In this document: positions 1-13,610 of the stretch, in pieces
Layout of the letters: each line of letters begins with the position of its first letter
How positions within the stretch are numbered: position 1 is the first letter of the stretch
Assembly (NCBI GenBank): GCA_026120185.1
Contig: JANUWF010003378.1
Coordinates: 1,349,222-1,413,221, forward strand
Reading direction: 5' to 3'
Origin: Voacanga thouarsii
Taxonomy: Eukaryota > Streptophyta > Magnoliopsida > Gentianales > Apocynaceae
DNA length: 64,000 nucleotides
Translations under genes and position numbers: made by a program
The notes under the pieces: model-generated
The model's database searches: none
Told to the model about the DNA's origin: nothing
What the model saw: the letters and a program-made list of their open reading frames with translations, nothing else

Positions 1-717
1 TATCCGAGGTAGGGCGTCTATCTTTATTGGTTGTGGGTCCATCAAATCCAACATTACTGCTCTATTAATCGTTGGTAGCATTAAGGCTATGACTTGGGTC
101 ACAAATGGCTCATGATTGGGATGGACAACCTCAGCTTACGCAGATATAGGTAGTCATAAAATTCTCCCCATATTTAGGACCCGAAAACCTCTCTCCCATT
201 GCTCCCATGGACTGCGGTTTAGAATTGTTATCAATTGAGGACACAATACCTCTATGCTAGGTTGGGTTGGGATAGAAGGATCATCCATTGGTCCAATTAG
301 GTACAATTCCCGTTCAATTTTTTCCCTGTTTAACTACATACCAAAATTGGGGTAAGTGATTTTAAAATCGTTGAACACAGTTTACGGTTCAAACTGTGAA
401 TCGGAATTGTGGTCAATGGTCCAATTGAGATAAGAGGTTTTTCCCAATTGCTAATAGATAGTTTCAACCAGTGGTTTTTTTTTTAATTTTTAATTTTTAA
501 AATACAAATAGACAAAAAATAAAAGGACCAATGCAATGGCCAATTATGATTGGATTAGAGTTAAAAATCGTAAATAAAAAAATGAGTCAAATTTTAACGA
601 ATTTTAAAATGTAGACATTGAAGTAACTACAAGTATAGCTGAAAGTGAAGACCATCAAAGGTAAAAAAGATTAAAAGGTAAAAAAATTACGAAAGTCTTA
701 ATTCCTTTATGCCTTAA
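1..717. other. No gene recognised
   Basis: I see no coding region here. Bases 150-450 have a more balanced composition, with repeated short words such as 'ttggtccaatt' and 'ggttcaaactgtgaatcgg' that suggest old transposon debris, but no termini or duplicated target site were found. Confidence 0.4.
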
Positions 718-1637
718 GGCATCGTTTGATTGGCACATATAAAAGTAATATTACGGAATCTAAATCTTGAGAAAGTGAATCCACATAATATGATTTCGAA
801 TAAATTACATTCCTCTGTTTGGAAGGTTGAAAATATATTAAAAGAAAGCAATATAAAGTATTTTTTAATACCTTAAAATAAAACATAATACATATAAAAA
901 AGTTTTAAACTATTTTTAAATATCTATCATATTATTGTACAATTTAATTATATATTTTTTCTTTAAAATTGTTATAATAAATAAAAATCATATAGTATTT
1001 TTCACATATTTAAATATATATTTTATTTTATTTTATTCAATTTTTAATTATTCTTGATGTTGAATTCAAATTCTAATATTGATTAAAAAATTATATTTAA
1101 TTATAGTTAAAGTAAAGTATCTATAGAAAATTAATAATTATTGTCAAATTAAAGTATCTATAGAAAATTCAATAAATTTGCTTCTCATGTATTAATTCAA
1201 TCATGATATAAACTTTAAATTAAAATTTTATAATTATTTAAAAATATTTAGTCTTTTAAAATTTTGAAAAATATTTATTATAATTGGGAATATAGAAAAT
1301 TTTAATATACTATTAGGCTGAGAGAGATGTGAGAGGAGAAAGAATTAGTAAGGAAGAACGTGTGACATAAAGTAAATGGTGAAGATTGAAATAAATTTTC
1401 TTATTTATTTTTAGTTTTTAATTTTCTTAATCTTTTATTGTTAGAATTCTTAGGAAAGGAATCACAATAACACGTCATAGGAAGGATTTATTTTTCCATT
1501 ATTCTACATTTATTTTCTCAAATATGAGGAATCGGATTCCTTTTCAAAACCATAAATAATGAACCAAATGCTGAATTCTAAAAATGAGGATTGTGATTTC
1601 TTGCCCTCCTCACTTTTCTTGACAATCAAATGGAGCC
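718..1637. mobile_element. PIF/Harbinger-like MITE, 920 bp
   Basis: The element starts GGCATCGTTTGATTGg and ends (reverse complement) GGCTCCATTTGATTGt, giving imperfect inverted ends of about 15 bp. It is flanked on both sides by TAA (715-717 and 1638-1640), the 3-bp target preference of the PIF/Harbinger superfamily. The interior is AT-rich without any reading frame, so it is non-autonomous. A hAT-type MITE is the alternative, but no 8-bp duplication is seen. Confidence 0.6.
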
Positions 1638-1640
1638 TAA

Positions 1641-2015
1641 AAGATACGATGGTAACTTAATTTATAAGACTAAAATTAAGTTCAAGTTTATTTTTTATAT
1701 ATTATGTTTAACTAGTTTAATTATTTTTATACTTTTTATACTCTAAAATATTTTAAAAAATAAAAATTTAAAAAACCCATCACACTGACAGTTAGCTAAC
1801 TCTAAACGTAATCGTTAAATGCCGATTGACTTAACTGCCAAATTAGAGTTGGAGGGTTAAGGTTGTGATTGATCAAAATGATCAACCATCAACCGATAAT
1901 TGACCAGTCGGGAACTGGGGATTGACCAACCGTGGCCATCCATACCGTTGTTGGGTGACAAGGCTTTTGATTTAGTTCATAGGTCGAGAGATTCATATGA
2001 AAATTAGGGGGAAAT
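1641..2015. other. Intergenic, no gene recognised
   Basis: AT-rich flank followed by a stretch (about 1795-1960) with several overlapping copies of 'gatcaa/ttgatc' words around 'gattgatcaaaatgatcaacc'. No ORF or known element boundary was recognised. Confidence 0.35.
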
Positions 2016-2023
2016 GTGTAAAT

Positions 2024-5000
2024 AGCAATGGCAAGTGGGCCGGGCTGCGTGCAAAGGCAAACCGCGCACTGTGCGCCGGTCCGAGCCAGGGGCCAGTCCT
2101 AGGGCCCAGGCCGGTTCGGGCTAGGGGGTAAAATCCCTGACGGGCCGGCCCACCTGAGAGAGCTGTTACCTAACGGTCTCTCTGTTTTTTTTTTCAATTC
2201 AGTCCTTTAGTTTTTTTTTTTTTTTTGCAATTTAGCTCCTAAACGGCTTAATTAATATTTTTTTTTGCAATTTGGTCTCTAATGCTTATATTCTCTATTC
2301 TCTGCCCCAAAACTCTATAAATACCCCTCAATTCAACCCAAAACTCATTAAACACTCTCCAATTCTCTCAAATTCTCTATTGTTTCCATTCATCTTTCTC
2401 TCATAATCCTCAAATTTATTCATTTTTTCTACAAAGAGTATTAGAATAGAATTTATTTTTGTGTTATACTTTTTTAATTCTTCAAGAAAGTCTTCATATT
2501 TTGGAGGATTGTTGAGTAGCGGAATAGTGGATACAAGAAGTAAAAAGCTCAACAAAGTATTGTTATTCTTGAATCTTGGTCATCAACAAGTTAGTATTTC
2601 TTAATCTTACATTCTTTTATTTTAGCTTTTCAATTCTCTTATTTCATTATTTGTTAATACTTTATTTTTTTGAACTTTTATTTGAATTTTGATTGGTTGT
2701 TTTTTTTTTAAAGAAATAATGGGTCCAAATCAATATCATCATTTTTCTTCATTCCAATCATCTGCACATTTTGATTTTAATATAGATTCAGCTTTGAATT
2801 TAATAAATAATGAAATAGGTAATGAAGATGAAGGTCCTAGTATGCCTAGTGTTAGTGTTTCACAATCACAACCAACTCCAATAATTAATCATGACAAATC
2901 TAATATAGGTGAGGATGATGTTGAAACAACGGATGTTACAACTAAAGCAAAAACATCTATGGTTTGGAATCTTTTTGAAAAAGATAATGATAGTGATAGA
3001 GCAACATGTAAAATTTGTAGAGTAGTATATGCACATAAGAAGGGAGGAGGGATGAGAACATTAGTTAGACATATGAAAAGGTCACATAATAATTTGTTAG
3101 AAAACTTACTTAAACAACAACAAATACGTACTACAAGAGGTCAAATGGTTTGTAATTTTCAATATAATCATAGAAAAAATAGAAATGCATTTGCTAAAAT
3201 GATTGTTCAAACTAAATTACCTTTTAATTTTACAGAAAATCCACATTATGAACAATATATCCAGCATGGAAAAGAATTCCTAGAAGAATATTAAAAAATG
3301 ATATAATAAAGATATATAAATAAATGAAAGAGTATCTAATTGCTATGTTTGATTTTTGTAATTGGAAATTTGCTCTTACTTGTGATGGTCAGACTCCAAT
3401 TACTAATGAATCTTATTTGAGCATTACATGTCATTGGATAGATCATGATTGGTTAGTACAAAAAAGAACTATTTGTTTTAAATTATTTGAATATCCTCAT
3501 GTAGGTAGTAGTATAGCTAGAATGATTACTCAAACATGTCATGAATATAGGATTTTAAATAAAATTATTTCTATTTCTTTAGATAATGCTTAAAATAATG
3601 ATTCTGCCATAACAATTTTAAAAAATACTATGAATCCTATGTTAGATGGTATTTTTTTTCATACTAGGTGTGCTTGTCATATACTTGATTTATGTGTTAA
3701 AGAATGATATAAATATATTGATGATATTGTTAATATAATTAAAAATATTATTTTATTTATTAAAACCTCCCAAATTAGGCAACAAAATTTTAAGGCATTA
3801 TGCCGAGAACAAGGTGTATCTTTTAAAAAATTTAGATTAGATTGTAAAACTAGATGGAACTCAACTTTAGATATGTTTGAAAGTGTTATTCCTTTTCAAA
3901 ACCAACTTATTGAATTTTGTAATAGTAATAATTTTCAACCTCCACTAACTGAAACTCATTTTGAAAATTGTACTGCACTTTCAACATTTTTATTTACTTT
4001 CAAAGAAGCTACTAAACTTTTATCGGGATCCTATTATCCCACTACTCATCATATTCTTCCAACACTTGCTAAGGTAGCACATATTTTTTGGTGAATATAT
4101 GTATCATCCCCAATATGGTTTTTTTTTTTATGAGAAGTATGTTTGAAAAATATAAAAAATATTATGAAGATATTCCTATTTTATATTGTATGGCATTGTG
4201 TATGGATCTTAGAGTAAAGATGCCTGGTTTTCATAGTATTATTGAATTTTTATATGAAATATTAGATTTTGATGAATCACAAGTACTTAAACAATGTATG
4301 ATAAAAGATATAAAAGATAAAACAGTTAAAGCTTTATCTGACATGTATAATTTGTATGAGTTTGAGTCTTCTTGTTCTAGTTCTTCTAGTTTAAGTAGGC
4401 AAGCTTCATCATCTAGTAGTCACTTTCAACCTCTACGAAAATCTACCTCTTCAATTTCATCAGTATTTAATCCATATGGTATTATAAAACGTAAAAAAAG
4501 ATCGACTACCACCTACAACGAGATGGCAATTTACGAGATACAACCCTTGGTAGAAAATGAAGACCAGTATTTTGATATTTGTGGTTGGTGGAAGGCTCAT
4601 GTAAGTCAATATCCCATTTTATCTAAAATGGCACGTGATCTTTTGACACCACCAGTCTCTACAGTGCCATCGGAAAGCGTCTTCAGTGAGAGCGCTCGAA
4701 CAATCGATGAAAAAAGATCTTGATTGGCTCTTCAAACTTTGGAGATGTTAATGTGTTGTAGTAGTTGGTTTGCAGTCGAAGATAGGACGACTAATTCGTG
4801 GATTATTGATGATGACTCAGATGATGAATGGGGTGAACCAAGTAGTTAGTTTAGTATTTTTGTAATTAGGAATTTAGGATAAGGAATATTATGTATTTAA
4901 TTTATTTTTAGGATATTTATTATATTTTTAAATTTTAATCATTGTAATATTTTTAAGAGGTTTAGGCATCAAGTTCCCCTCTTATGTAATCTTTATTTTA

Positions 5001-5226
5001 TTAATTAATAAAATAGGTAGGGGTCCAAGCCAAACCCCCCACCACTTTAAGGTGACTTTTTTATAATTTTAAAAAATTATATTAAGTAAGAAAAAAAAAG
5101 AATAAGTCATGGGCCAGCTCGCGGGCCACAAGGGCCAAGGGCCCGGTCAGGGGAGGGCGGGCTAATCCTCAGGCCCGGCCCAGCACGGCCCGAAACCGTG
5201 CGGGCCGATCCATTAGTCATTGCTAG
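2024..5226 (+). mobile_element. Complete hAT transposon (hAT-1), 3.2 kb
   Basis: A whole hAT-superfamily DNA transposon. It is bounded by a perfect 8-bp target duplication, GTGTAAAT, at 2016-2023 and 5227-5234. The left end reads AGCAATGGCAAGTGGGCC and the right end (reverse complement) CTAGCAATGACTAATGG, so the shared inverted core is AGCAATG. Both ends have strongly GC-rich subterminal zones full of GGCCCG/CGGGCC words (about 2035-2160 and 5105-5215), against an AT-rich interior. It carries one plus-strand transposase gene, now broken. The second copy at 40544-41787 has the same end signatures and is a deletion derivative of the same family. Confidence 0.92.
2719..4849 (+). pseudogene. hAT transposase, degenerate
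   Basis: Would encode the transposase that binds the element's ends and cuts and pastes it. A BED-type zinc finger is visible at about 2955-3095 (CKIC, then HMKRSH after a basic stretch). The C-terminal hATC dimerisation region is at about 4540-4720 (WWKAH, YPILSKMARDLL, ESVFSESARTIDEKRS). The start ATGGGTCCAAAT at 2719 follows a T-rich leader. The reading frame moves at least twice between 3290 and 4090, with several stops just after 3291, and a TGA at 4722-4724 separates the hATC block from its last ~41 codons, which end at TAG 4847-4849. The TGA is probably CGA to TGA. The protein cannot be made in full. I did not locate the catalytic acidic residues in the damaged centre. Confidence 0.9.
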
Positions 5227-5234
5227 GTGTAAAT

Positions 5235-5540
5235 TTAGATTTTATTGGTGGATGTTGAATTAATTTTTTCCATACAATTTTAAATACACAAATTTAGATT
5301 TTTTTTTGAGGACCTAGGATGCATTACCTGAATGTGTCTTTCTTTATATAGGATGCATTGAGATGATGTGTTGAGTCTCGCTAGTCAAGACCATCCACCC
5401 AAAATCAAGTCAGTTGATGCTAAATTTTTCAAATTCAGACCAAATTTGAGAAATCATCACAAAATGATGTACAACCTCACTTAACAAAATGATTCCCAAA
5501 CCCAACTTGGCAGGCAGTGCAAGGAAGAAAATGGAGGAAG
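5235..5540. other. No gene recognised
   Basis: Mixed-composition sequence between the hAT element and an NLR fragment. No reading frame or repeat boundary is evident. Confidence 0.35.
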
Positions 5541-5740
5541 GCAAGGACCTTGTAACTAAGTTCTAATACATTCCTACACTGGCCTTGTGGATCATCAATT
5601 AATAGACGTCCCATCATGCTTTCTGTAACTTCCTTTCAGTTTTCCCACTTTGTTGCTGACTCGAAGGATTCCCGCTATCAAATCAACCGTGAGGGGTAAG
5701 CCTTTGCAATTTGTAGCAACTTCACGTCCGATGCTTTTAA
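5541..5740 (-). pseudogene. NLR fragment (GLPL region)
   Basis: About 200 bases that align along their length, with scattered mismatches and small gaps, to NLR2 at about 58985-59180 on the same strand. In minus-strand reading it covers the GLPL motif of the NB-ARC nucleotide-binding domain (…KGLPLTVDL…) and the following helices. Neither the P-loop upstream nor LRRs downstream accompany it, so this is a relic of a third NLR gene and not an exon of NLR1 or NLR2. Confidence 0.85.
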
Positions 5741-8297
5741 TGGATCTGATGTATTATTTAGGTTGTGGTACTTGTGGATAAAACCCATGAGTTGAGAATT
5801 TCTTATGTATATTTCGTGATAATACATTAAATTTTAGAATTGCCAATTGGCTAAGATTGGGAAAGGAGAAATAGAGTGAAACGGTGAAAAATAATGAGAA
5901 AGATACAAGAGAAGGGAAAAGTTAAAAAATTAAGTTAAAGTAATTATGTTTTGAGTAATTAAATATTAAAAAATATATTTAAAAAATTCTATAATAAAAA
6001 TATTACAAAAAGATGTTATACGGAATGTTATAAAAGATTCAAGACGGAATAAATTTAGGACTCTTTTCTTCATTTACTTTCCAACTAAGAACTCCACCAC
6101 CTAGTGAAAGAGACTAACCATATTTTCCATACGATAACTAACAGTTGTGTCCTAATTCATGTTACATTTTAAAAAATAATAAAAATATTATACATTTTAA
6201 TAGATTTTTAGAAAAACAAAAATCTATATACTTTGGATTATGACACAACTGACTTCGGATTATGTACAAAAATATTATACATTTTAATAGCTTTTTATTT
6301 ACTTGGAGTATGTAAATTGTGAGATATAACACAATTGACTTCAGATTTCTCACAATAATCTATACATTACTATGCACAAGAACCGACTCCATGCTAATTA
6401 ATTAGCACTTCCAGTGGGATTCGAACTCTCATACTGCCGCGAACAACAAGAACTACAATAGAGAGATCAATGAAGTGGGGTATGCCTCGGGAACCCGATT
6501 TTTCATTCTTCATTCTTGTTCTAACTCCCATTGTTCATTACCCATAGGCACCCGGTTGGGTAGAGGAGTTGGCGGCTGCAAAGTTCAACTAGAACCTGGG
6601 AAAGAGGTTAGGAAGGAAGAGAGAGATTAGGAAATTTAGAGGGAGAATATTCTGTTAGGAATAGAAAAATACGGAATATGTTCTCGAAAAATTTGTAATT
6701 TTGAGAAATTTGATTTTCTGTCTGATTTTTTTTTTTAACTTAGGAGAAATAATAATTTGATGTCACCAAATCCATCTATAATTTGTATATCTGTAATAGT
6801 CTTCTTTCGTTTATATTTGATGCAAATTGGAGGTTAGTGTTTATGTTTGATTTTTGTAGCTTTATTAAAATGTGTAATATTTTTTTTATAAATGGGGAAT
6901 AATTTATATGTATTTGATTGGGAAAAAAAATGTGTAATATTTTATCATTTTTTAAAAGTAATATTTTTTTAAAAAATAATATATATATATATATAATACT
7001 AATATAGTTTTAAAACCTTATAAAGTTACTTAATATAAAAATAAATTATAATTATAATAGTTAAAAAGTAGGTTTAAAAGAAAAATTAAGACGGAAAAGA
7101 AAAGAACTATAATGATAAAAAACTAATGAGGACCAAAAAAATTAAAAAATTTATAAAATTCTGCGACTTTTTAAAATACAAAATTCTTACATGAGATAGA
7201 AACAAATTCAACCAACCAATCAGAAACTCAATCAATTTAAAAAATAAAATCAAAACTCTAAGAAATTAGTATTGAGGTTTAGAGGCTCAGGAATTAGGTT
7301 GGGAGAACTTTCTCTCCCCTTCCACATTTGTAATTAATTTTTTTAAATAGAGAGAGAATCCACCAGAAAAAATAACCCTTCAACAAAGAATTTGTTTTTA
7401 GTAGTGGAGTACAGTTGTTATTGGCTCCATTGATTTGTTATGTTACAGATTATTTTGAATATGATATGGTATGAATAGATCACAATTTTTTAAAAATAAA
7501 TAATATATAAAATAATACTATATTTATATTAAAATAAAAATTTAATTTGAAATAAGATTAAAAAATTCCAATCTAAATAAATTAAAAAATTTTCTTTCTC
7601 TTTTTTATAGTGCTTTTAGATACCATAAAACCATTATTGAATGATGAGACTATTACATTGATAAGTCAATTTCTGAATTATGTGGATGCCATGTTGATAA
7701 AAATTATAATTCAATAAATATACTAAATTATTATTATAATAATAATTATTATTATTATCAAACAGAAATTTTACACAAATTTCCATCCATCAGGAAGATA
7801 AATGAATTAAAGAAAAATATAGACGTAGCCAATAACAAAACTTTTGCATTTTTTTTCCATACTGAAAAAATTAAAATCTTATACCAAAGCACCAAAATCC
7901 AAGGTTAATCCTACTTCTTTTCAAAATATTCTCCAGTTAAAAAAGGAGCCAGTAAATTATAGGGTAGAACTCCAACAAAAAAACAATTCCTAAAATCACA
8001 CATAATAAAAATGCACTAAAATAAAATAAAATAAAATCAAGCTTTAGGGTCCACTTCATCTTTGAAATGTTCTTTATTCTGTGCAAACTACCACCACTTA
8101 TGTAGGATTACAAGTGATCTATTTTTTAATTAATAAAATTAATTCTCGTGTAAATTTTAATTTTTTATATTAGCAACTATTTTCTTCTTTTATATTATTT
8201 ATTTAGCTTTTTAATAAGTAAAAATTATATCTTCTTTTTGTTTCAAGTCTTTATATTTCCGACATTTTTTTTTTTTTAGTATTACTTAGTTGTTATG
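5741..8297. other. AT-rich intergenic, no gene recognised
   Basis: No coding frame of note. Two near-identical 30-40 bp stretches, each reading 'aaaatattatacattttaatag', occur at about 6183-6203 and 6269-6290, each followed by a 'gacacaactgacttcggatt'-like word. A tRNA T-arm-like string (GAGTTCGAATCCCA on the minus strand, about 6410-6430) might be a SINE trace. Nothing else was recognised. Confidence 0.4.
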
Positions 8298-8692
8298 TGA
8301 TTTGGCACCTAATTCAGAAGAATATGGGTATTCAATTATCAGTCCCCCAGACTTTAAATGTATTCCCAGTTACTTAAGAAATTTGCTTTACTTATTATTT
8401 TAGTACATCTTAAAATAATTAATATTTTTTAAGAGAAAAGTTTTTAATATATTATATGTTATAAAAAATTTAATGTCTCCATAATAAATAATTTTTATAT
8501 TTATAGTTAAATTTAATGTAAAATATTAATAGTTATATTTTAAATATTTTATTATATTATATTACAATGTTGGTGTTTACGTTTAAATCTGTACCAAGTC
8601 AAATATGCTCAATGTTGATCGGATAGAGGAAGACACCCTTGTTTGGTAACTTTGACGGTTGGTTCTGCGAAAAAGATTCAGCAAATGAGAAA

Positions 8693-8803
<111 letters not shown>

Positions 8804-8904
8804 GATAAAAATTTAGTCCTGTATTTCAGAAGAAGTAGAAGAGGAACCGACCGTCTCCTCACACAATACAAGACTTGATTGGGAACCAATGTAGTTCCCC
8901 ATGA

Positions 8905-9055
8905 TTAAGGCTAGCTATGTGCGAACCAATTTACTGCCAATGAAAGGGTTTGCCTTATGTCTTCTCCAACATGTCATTGAAGATGAACATTTGAAACTTC
9001 TCCTGACTGCTATTCTTCAACAATAACCTTCTCATCTTTTCCCGGAACCAATCTC
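8905..9055 (+). pseudogene. NLR 5' fragment (leader and N-terminus)
   Basis: Plus-strand sequence that matches the leader and first codons of NLR1 (which lies on the minus strand). 'aaagggtttgcctt' at 8943 matches the reverse complement of 26690-26704. The stretch at about 8975-9010, translating as IEDEHLKLLLT, matches the NLR1 N-terminal repeat at about 26100-26130. There is no downstream coding sequence. It is a rearranged remnant of another NLR copy. Confidence 0.8.
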
Positions 9056-9059
9056 AAAA

Positions 9060-9697
9060 GATATTTGTATTGATATCTACTTTATGTCAAATTTAAATAC
9101 AAAATATTTTTATGATATATAAATTATTTAAAATTTTCTTTTGAAAAATATCAATAATTTTAAAACATCTTAAAATATTAATTAAGTTAATTTTTGTGAG
9201 ACGGATACCTTTAAATCTAGGGTATTGATAATTGAATACCCATATTGTTCTACATTGGGGGTCATATTACCTATGTCACTCAAATTATGTGAAATGATTT
9301 GAAACCTTGGATTACTCACTAATGTAATTGTGTAAGTTGAACTTCAATCCAACGTAGAAAGTCCAATCAAACAATTTTACAACACAAAAAAATGTTATCA
9401 AATAATGAAAAAAGTCAGCTACAAAAGAAAAATGAAAAAAGGAAAGAAAAGAAAAAATGGAAAGAGAGTTGATTGCCTTGTCATTCACGCTTTGCATTAA
9501 TAGGCATAGTAAATTGTACCTAATTAATTTTTAATTAGTAATTTTTTTTTCATTTTAAATATAAATTTTAAAATTAATAATATTTTTCTCTTTTTTTTCC
9601 CATTACCCTTGCAGCTGAGAACCGTGCTAAAGTCTTCTTTTTTTTCTTCTCCTGGATTCTTTTGCAACATTTCTAATTGGCATTTCCACAAAAAAAA

Positions 9698-9728
<31 letters not shown>

Positions 9729-11975
9729 CACCCACACATTTCTAATTGACAAATTACATGAATGGAAAATACTTAGGGGCAAAAAATATTGGTCCAAATT
9801 ATTTCTTCCCTCTTGATTAATTTTACTTACTTTTCATTTGTTAGGTAAGCGAAAACCCTATAAAGTTTGTCATATTCTTAGGTTAGAAGGGCAACGAAGT
9901 ACACACTTAAGCCAAAAAAAAAAAAAAAAAAAGGAAAGACTTCATAAAAATGAGTGAAAGGAGTGGTTTTGGTGATTGATTTGTCTGTGGAAAAAGCTAA
10001 AAAGGAAAAGCAATGTCGGTAATTGATTGTAGAAAATATGTTCGCCTTTGACAAAAAGCCAACCAGACTTCATATACACCAGCAGTATATTATGGCAATC
10101 TGTTCCTCATCCCTACCTTTGCCTAATGACTTCCTGCCAAAATTTTTTAAAATTCTAAAATTCTTCTTGAAAAATTAAAAATTTTAAAAATTATTTAATT
10201 TTTTTCAAAATTTTATGTTTCGTACTTTAAATTTTTTAAATTATAATATTATCTTTTCATATAATTTATTTTTTAATTAAATTTCTGATTATTCTGTGCC
10301 CAAAGAAAATTCAAAGTTTTCGTATCATATATTATGCCATGCTGAGCCAAATCAAAATTTTGATGGATGCTCATACTCCAAAAGAATTCCACAATATTAC
10401 TGCATAAAAAAGAAAGAAAGAAAATTAATGTTAAAGAATATGAATATCTTGCTTAAATCTAACGAAAAAACACATGAGTTTTATTTTTATTAATATTTAA
10501 TAAATCAATACGATATTATAATTTAATTTGTCTATAGTGGCTATTGTAGAAATCTTAAATAGTTGCACATGATGAAAATTTTAATTAGTAGGGTGTAAGT
10601 AGATTGAGATTTTTTTTAATCCATCCCAATTTAAAATTTTAGTTTAATTTAAAATAATTATAACTTAAATATTTTTATTTTTCGACAAGTGTCATATGCT
10701 CATAAGATATTATCATATCTCTCTCTTTATCTCACTTGAACCTCACCTTAACTCTACAAATTTAATAATTTATTATATTCAAACAAATTTATCTTAATTA
10801 AATTCCTATCCATTTACATTTTTTGTTTATTTTAATTTTTTAGATAATAATCTTTTCTTTTTTGTATTTGTGTTTTTATTTTTTATTTTTGGGTGGAGGG
10901 ATAGAAGTAGGATTTTACCTTGGATTTTGATACTTCGGTATAGGATCTAATCTCCTCCAAATATGGAAAATAGTGCAAACTTTTTGTTCTTTGCTAAAGA
11001 AGGTTTCGAAGACATATTAGGATGTCTTTCTATTGTGATACCAGGCCCTTGAATTTGCTAAACAGGATATGCCAATTGATTAAGTTGAATGATCTATCCT
11101 GTATTATGTTTGCTTAGCTTGGTGGAGAGGCAGTTGCCAGAGAAGTTGCAACAAATTGCTAACACTAGTTCAATCATTGTAATTTTCTCAAAGGCTAACG
11201 CTGGTTAAATTGAACTTAGATTACTTTTCCGACTATTTTCCCCATTTGTAAACTATACCAACACATAAATCATGACTCTAGAATGTAATATTCTACGAGT
11301 TTGAAGTCTCATTCTAAAGCTATCCCTTCAATTTGTCACCATCTTTAGTTTGTATAACATCACTTGGGTTGTCAACGCACATGAAAGTCACAGTATGCAC
11401 AACATGGATTTCATACAAGTGTGCCCTACCCTGCAAAAGGGTTGGCAAATGCATAGTTGTGTAACTCACTAACTATGACCTACCTTCTGGTGTCATAGCT
11501 TTAGACACTACACAAATCATTCAAAAGCCCCAAGTGTGCGACATAAGTAGCAGCAGTTAATCTTTTCACTATTATTATCTTGCAACTTCATGAAAAAATT
11601 GTCCTTTCAAATCTTGATTAATTAGGTAGCTTAAGCAATAACCATGGCAGCCATCTCCGGTGAGTATCTAATAACAAGTGTCATATACCCCTGGAATCAG
11701 TACTGAATTTTATTGATAATCAGATGGCATTTTCTGCCAGAATCCAATGCTAGTTGTCATTGGTCTATTCATTTTCAAAAGCCCCTAAAAGACTCCATTT
11801 GTGCTTGAAGCTGCTGCACCCAACAACATACTTGGGCACTTTTATAGTAAAGAGGAACTCTATCAACCAAACGAACAGGCAACAACCTGTTAGCCAGCTA
11901 CAGAGACCAGAAACTAGAGAAGCAGAACATGGATGTTAAAGTCATCCCTCGTGGCAAATGTTCCAATACTAGCAG
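9060..11975. repeat. Segmental duplication, copy A
   Basis: Homologous, in the same orientation, to 26800-29280, 32560-33040 and 36290-37075 (copy B). Clear anchors: 9845-9900 matches 28685-28740; 9940-10010 matches 28770-28845; 10320-10420 matches 28998-29095; 10890-11100 matches 32635-32850; 11270-11975 matches 36370-37075. Copy A lacks the two LINEs that split copy B. No gene was recognised in either copy; an A-tract followed by CA dinucleotides lies at 9690-9730. The block continues across the Copia insertion with a TruA-related piece at 20690-21110. Confidence 0.88.
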
Positions 11976-12225
11976 AATATACTACAAGAAATCAGTCAAT
12001 TTGCCAGGGAAAAATCCGTGGCTAAACTTACTTTGCCACGGATATACTTCCCAAGCAAAAACCTTTGTTTTTTGCGAGGGAAATTTTTGCCGCGACAATC
12101 TTCCACGGATTTGTGATGGAGGTCGGCAACGCCGAGCACCTCAATAATTCATAATGAGCTAGAAAAATTGCCACGGATTCATTTTTCTTTCGTGGTAAAT
12201 TCTTGACAGATTGCAAATGATTTAT

Positions 12226-12850
12226 TAATAGGATCGACATGCTTATGTGTCAACCAGATTAAACCTTGAGAATACGTAAAAACGGATCATACTTTTGTAG
12301 ATATCGTCTTCACCAATACGATTCTTGAAGTTTTTGGCCTTCTGGTAATACTCCAGACCCCCAAGTCTTCTTCAATGTAATCTCCTTGAACTAGAAAATT
12401 GCTAATCGTATTTGTTTCTCTCTTTGTTGAGGATGGACTCACACAAAACTGAGAGAAAAACTCAGAGAGTAACAACGATGTTTTTCACGTATATATGAAA
12501 TAGAGTTATATCCCATATGTATATTGGACTCTATCTCATAATACAAATCCTTATAGAATAAGAAAAGTATAGTTGAATACAACTATTTCCACTTATCCTA
12601 TTCCATCTAAAATACGATATTTGGTTTCCTGCAATTTTATAAATAAATTATAATTTATTATTTTCCCATAATTAGGAGCCATTGAAGGGACCTGACCGGA
12701 TACAATTAGACTAAGCTCCAATAAATTATTTTGTCAATAAAAATAATTTATTAATTACGTTCCACTCCACTAAAAGAACGTAACTGCACTCTTAGTCTAA
12801 TCGCAATTACTGGAGTCAATAATTATATCCATTAATTGATCGATCCAACA
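12226..12850 (-). repeat. Copia 3' LTR
   Basis: Minus-strand start TGTTGGATCGATCAATTAATGG at 12850. Same sequence as 19326-19979 with scattered substitutions; lacks the last ~8 bases and an internal 'gatcgatatag' duplication present in the other LTR. Confidence 0.93.
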
Positions 12851-13610
12851 AATTACCCCCGTCGATCAATATAATACTTTGAATGAGGCAGTATGACCAC
12901 AATGCCCCTCATTCAAATCCTCAATTCTCATCTTCAATTTGACAGTACCATGTGACCATGTCACACTTACAAATTGAATTCAATAGACACTATTGAATTA
13001 CTGAGCTCAGATTTAACTGTCCCTTAGAAGAACTCATGAGGAAATGATCTTGCCTATTAAAGGTGACGGATTCCATATTGCATAACAATTATTTCATATT
13101 TATTTCACTTTAATTCCCAAGATGCCGAGATATTGATTATCTAGTTAATCTCACTCTTTGGCAATTCAAAGAACTTCAAGTTAGTAAATATAAATAATTA
13201 TTTGCTCAGGATTAAGGTATTATGTACGATAATCTTTTAATATTTTATTTGTATGGTCTATTCCACAAATAAATATTGATGGTCCATCCAATATATCAAA
13301 ATATATCCTTAATTTTATTACCAAAGTCAAAGACAGGACTTCAATAAAATTAAGGCGATCTTCCAAAATAAATTGTCCAAATTTATTTTAGATCATGAGA
13401 TAATTTATTTCGAATTAAATTATAAATCAAGTCTTTCTATGTTTAACAAATAAACACTTGATTTATAATATCTAAATAATTCGTGGACAAAACAGGCTCA
13501 TACAAAATTCATACATATAAATATATAAAGACATACTTTATTTAATTTCAAAAAATACAAACATTGTATTTACTCGATGGGCATATCTAACAAAAATTCT
13601 CCCACTTGTC

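Noticed and set aside
9524..9739. 71-codon minus-strand frame
   Set aside because: Its start is a translation of the A-tract and CA repeat, and the rest is AT-rich intergenic sequence.
11754..12240. Three overlapping short frames that look like small proteins
   Set aside because: They lie in the non-coding duplication and in a CACTA-like MITE, have no homologue in copy B as frames, and overlap on both strands.
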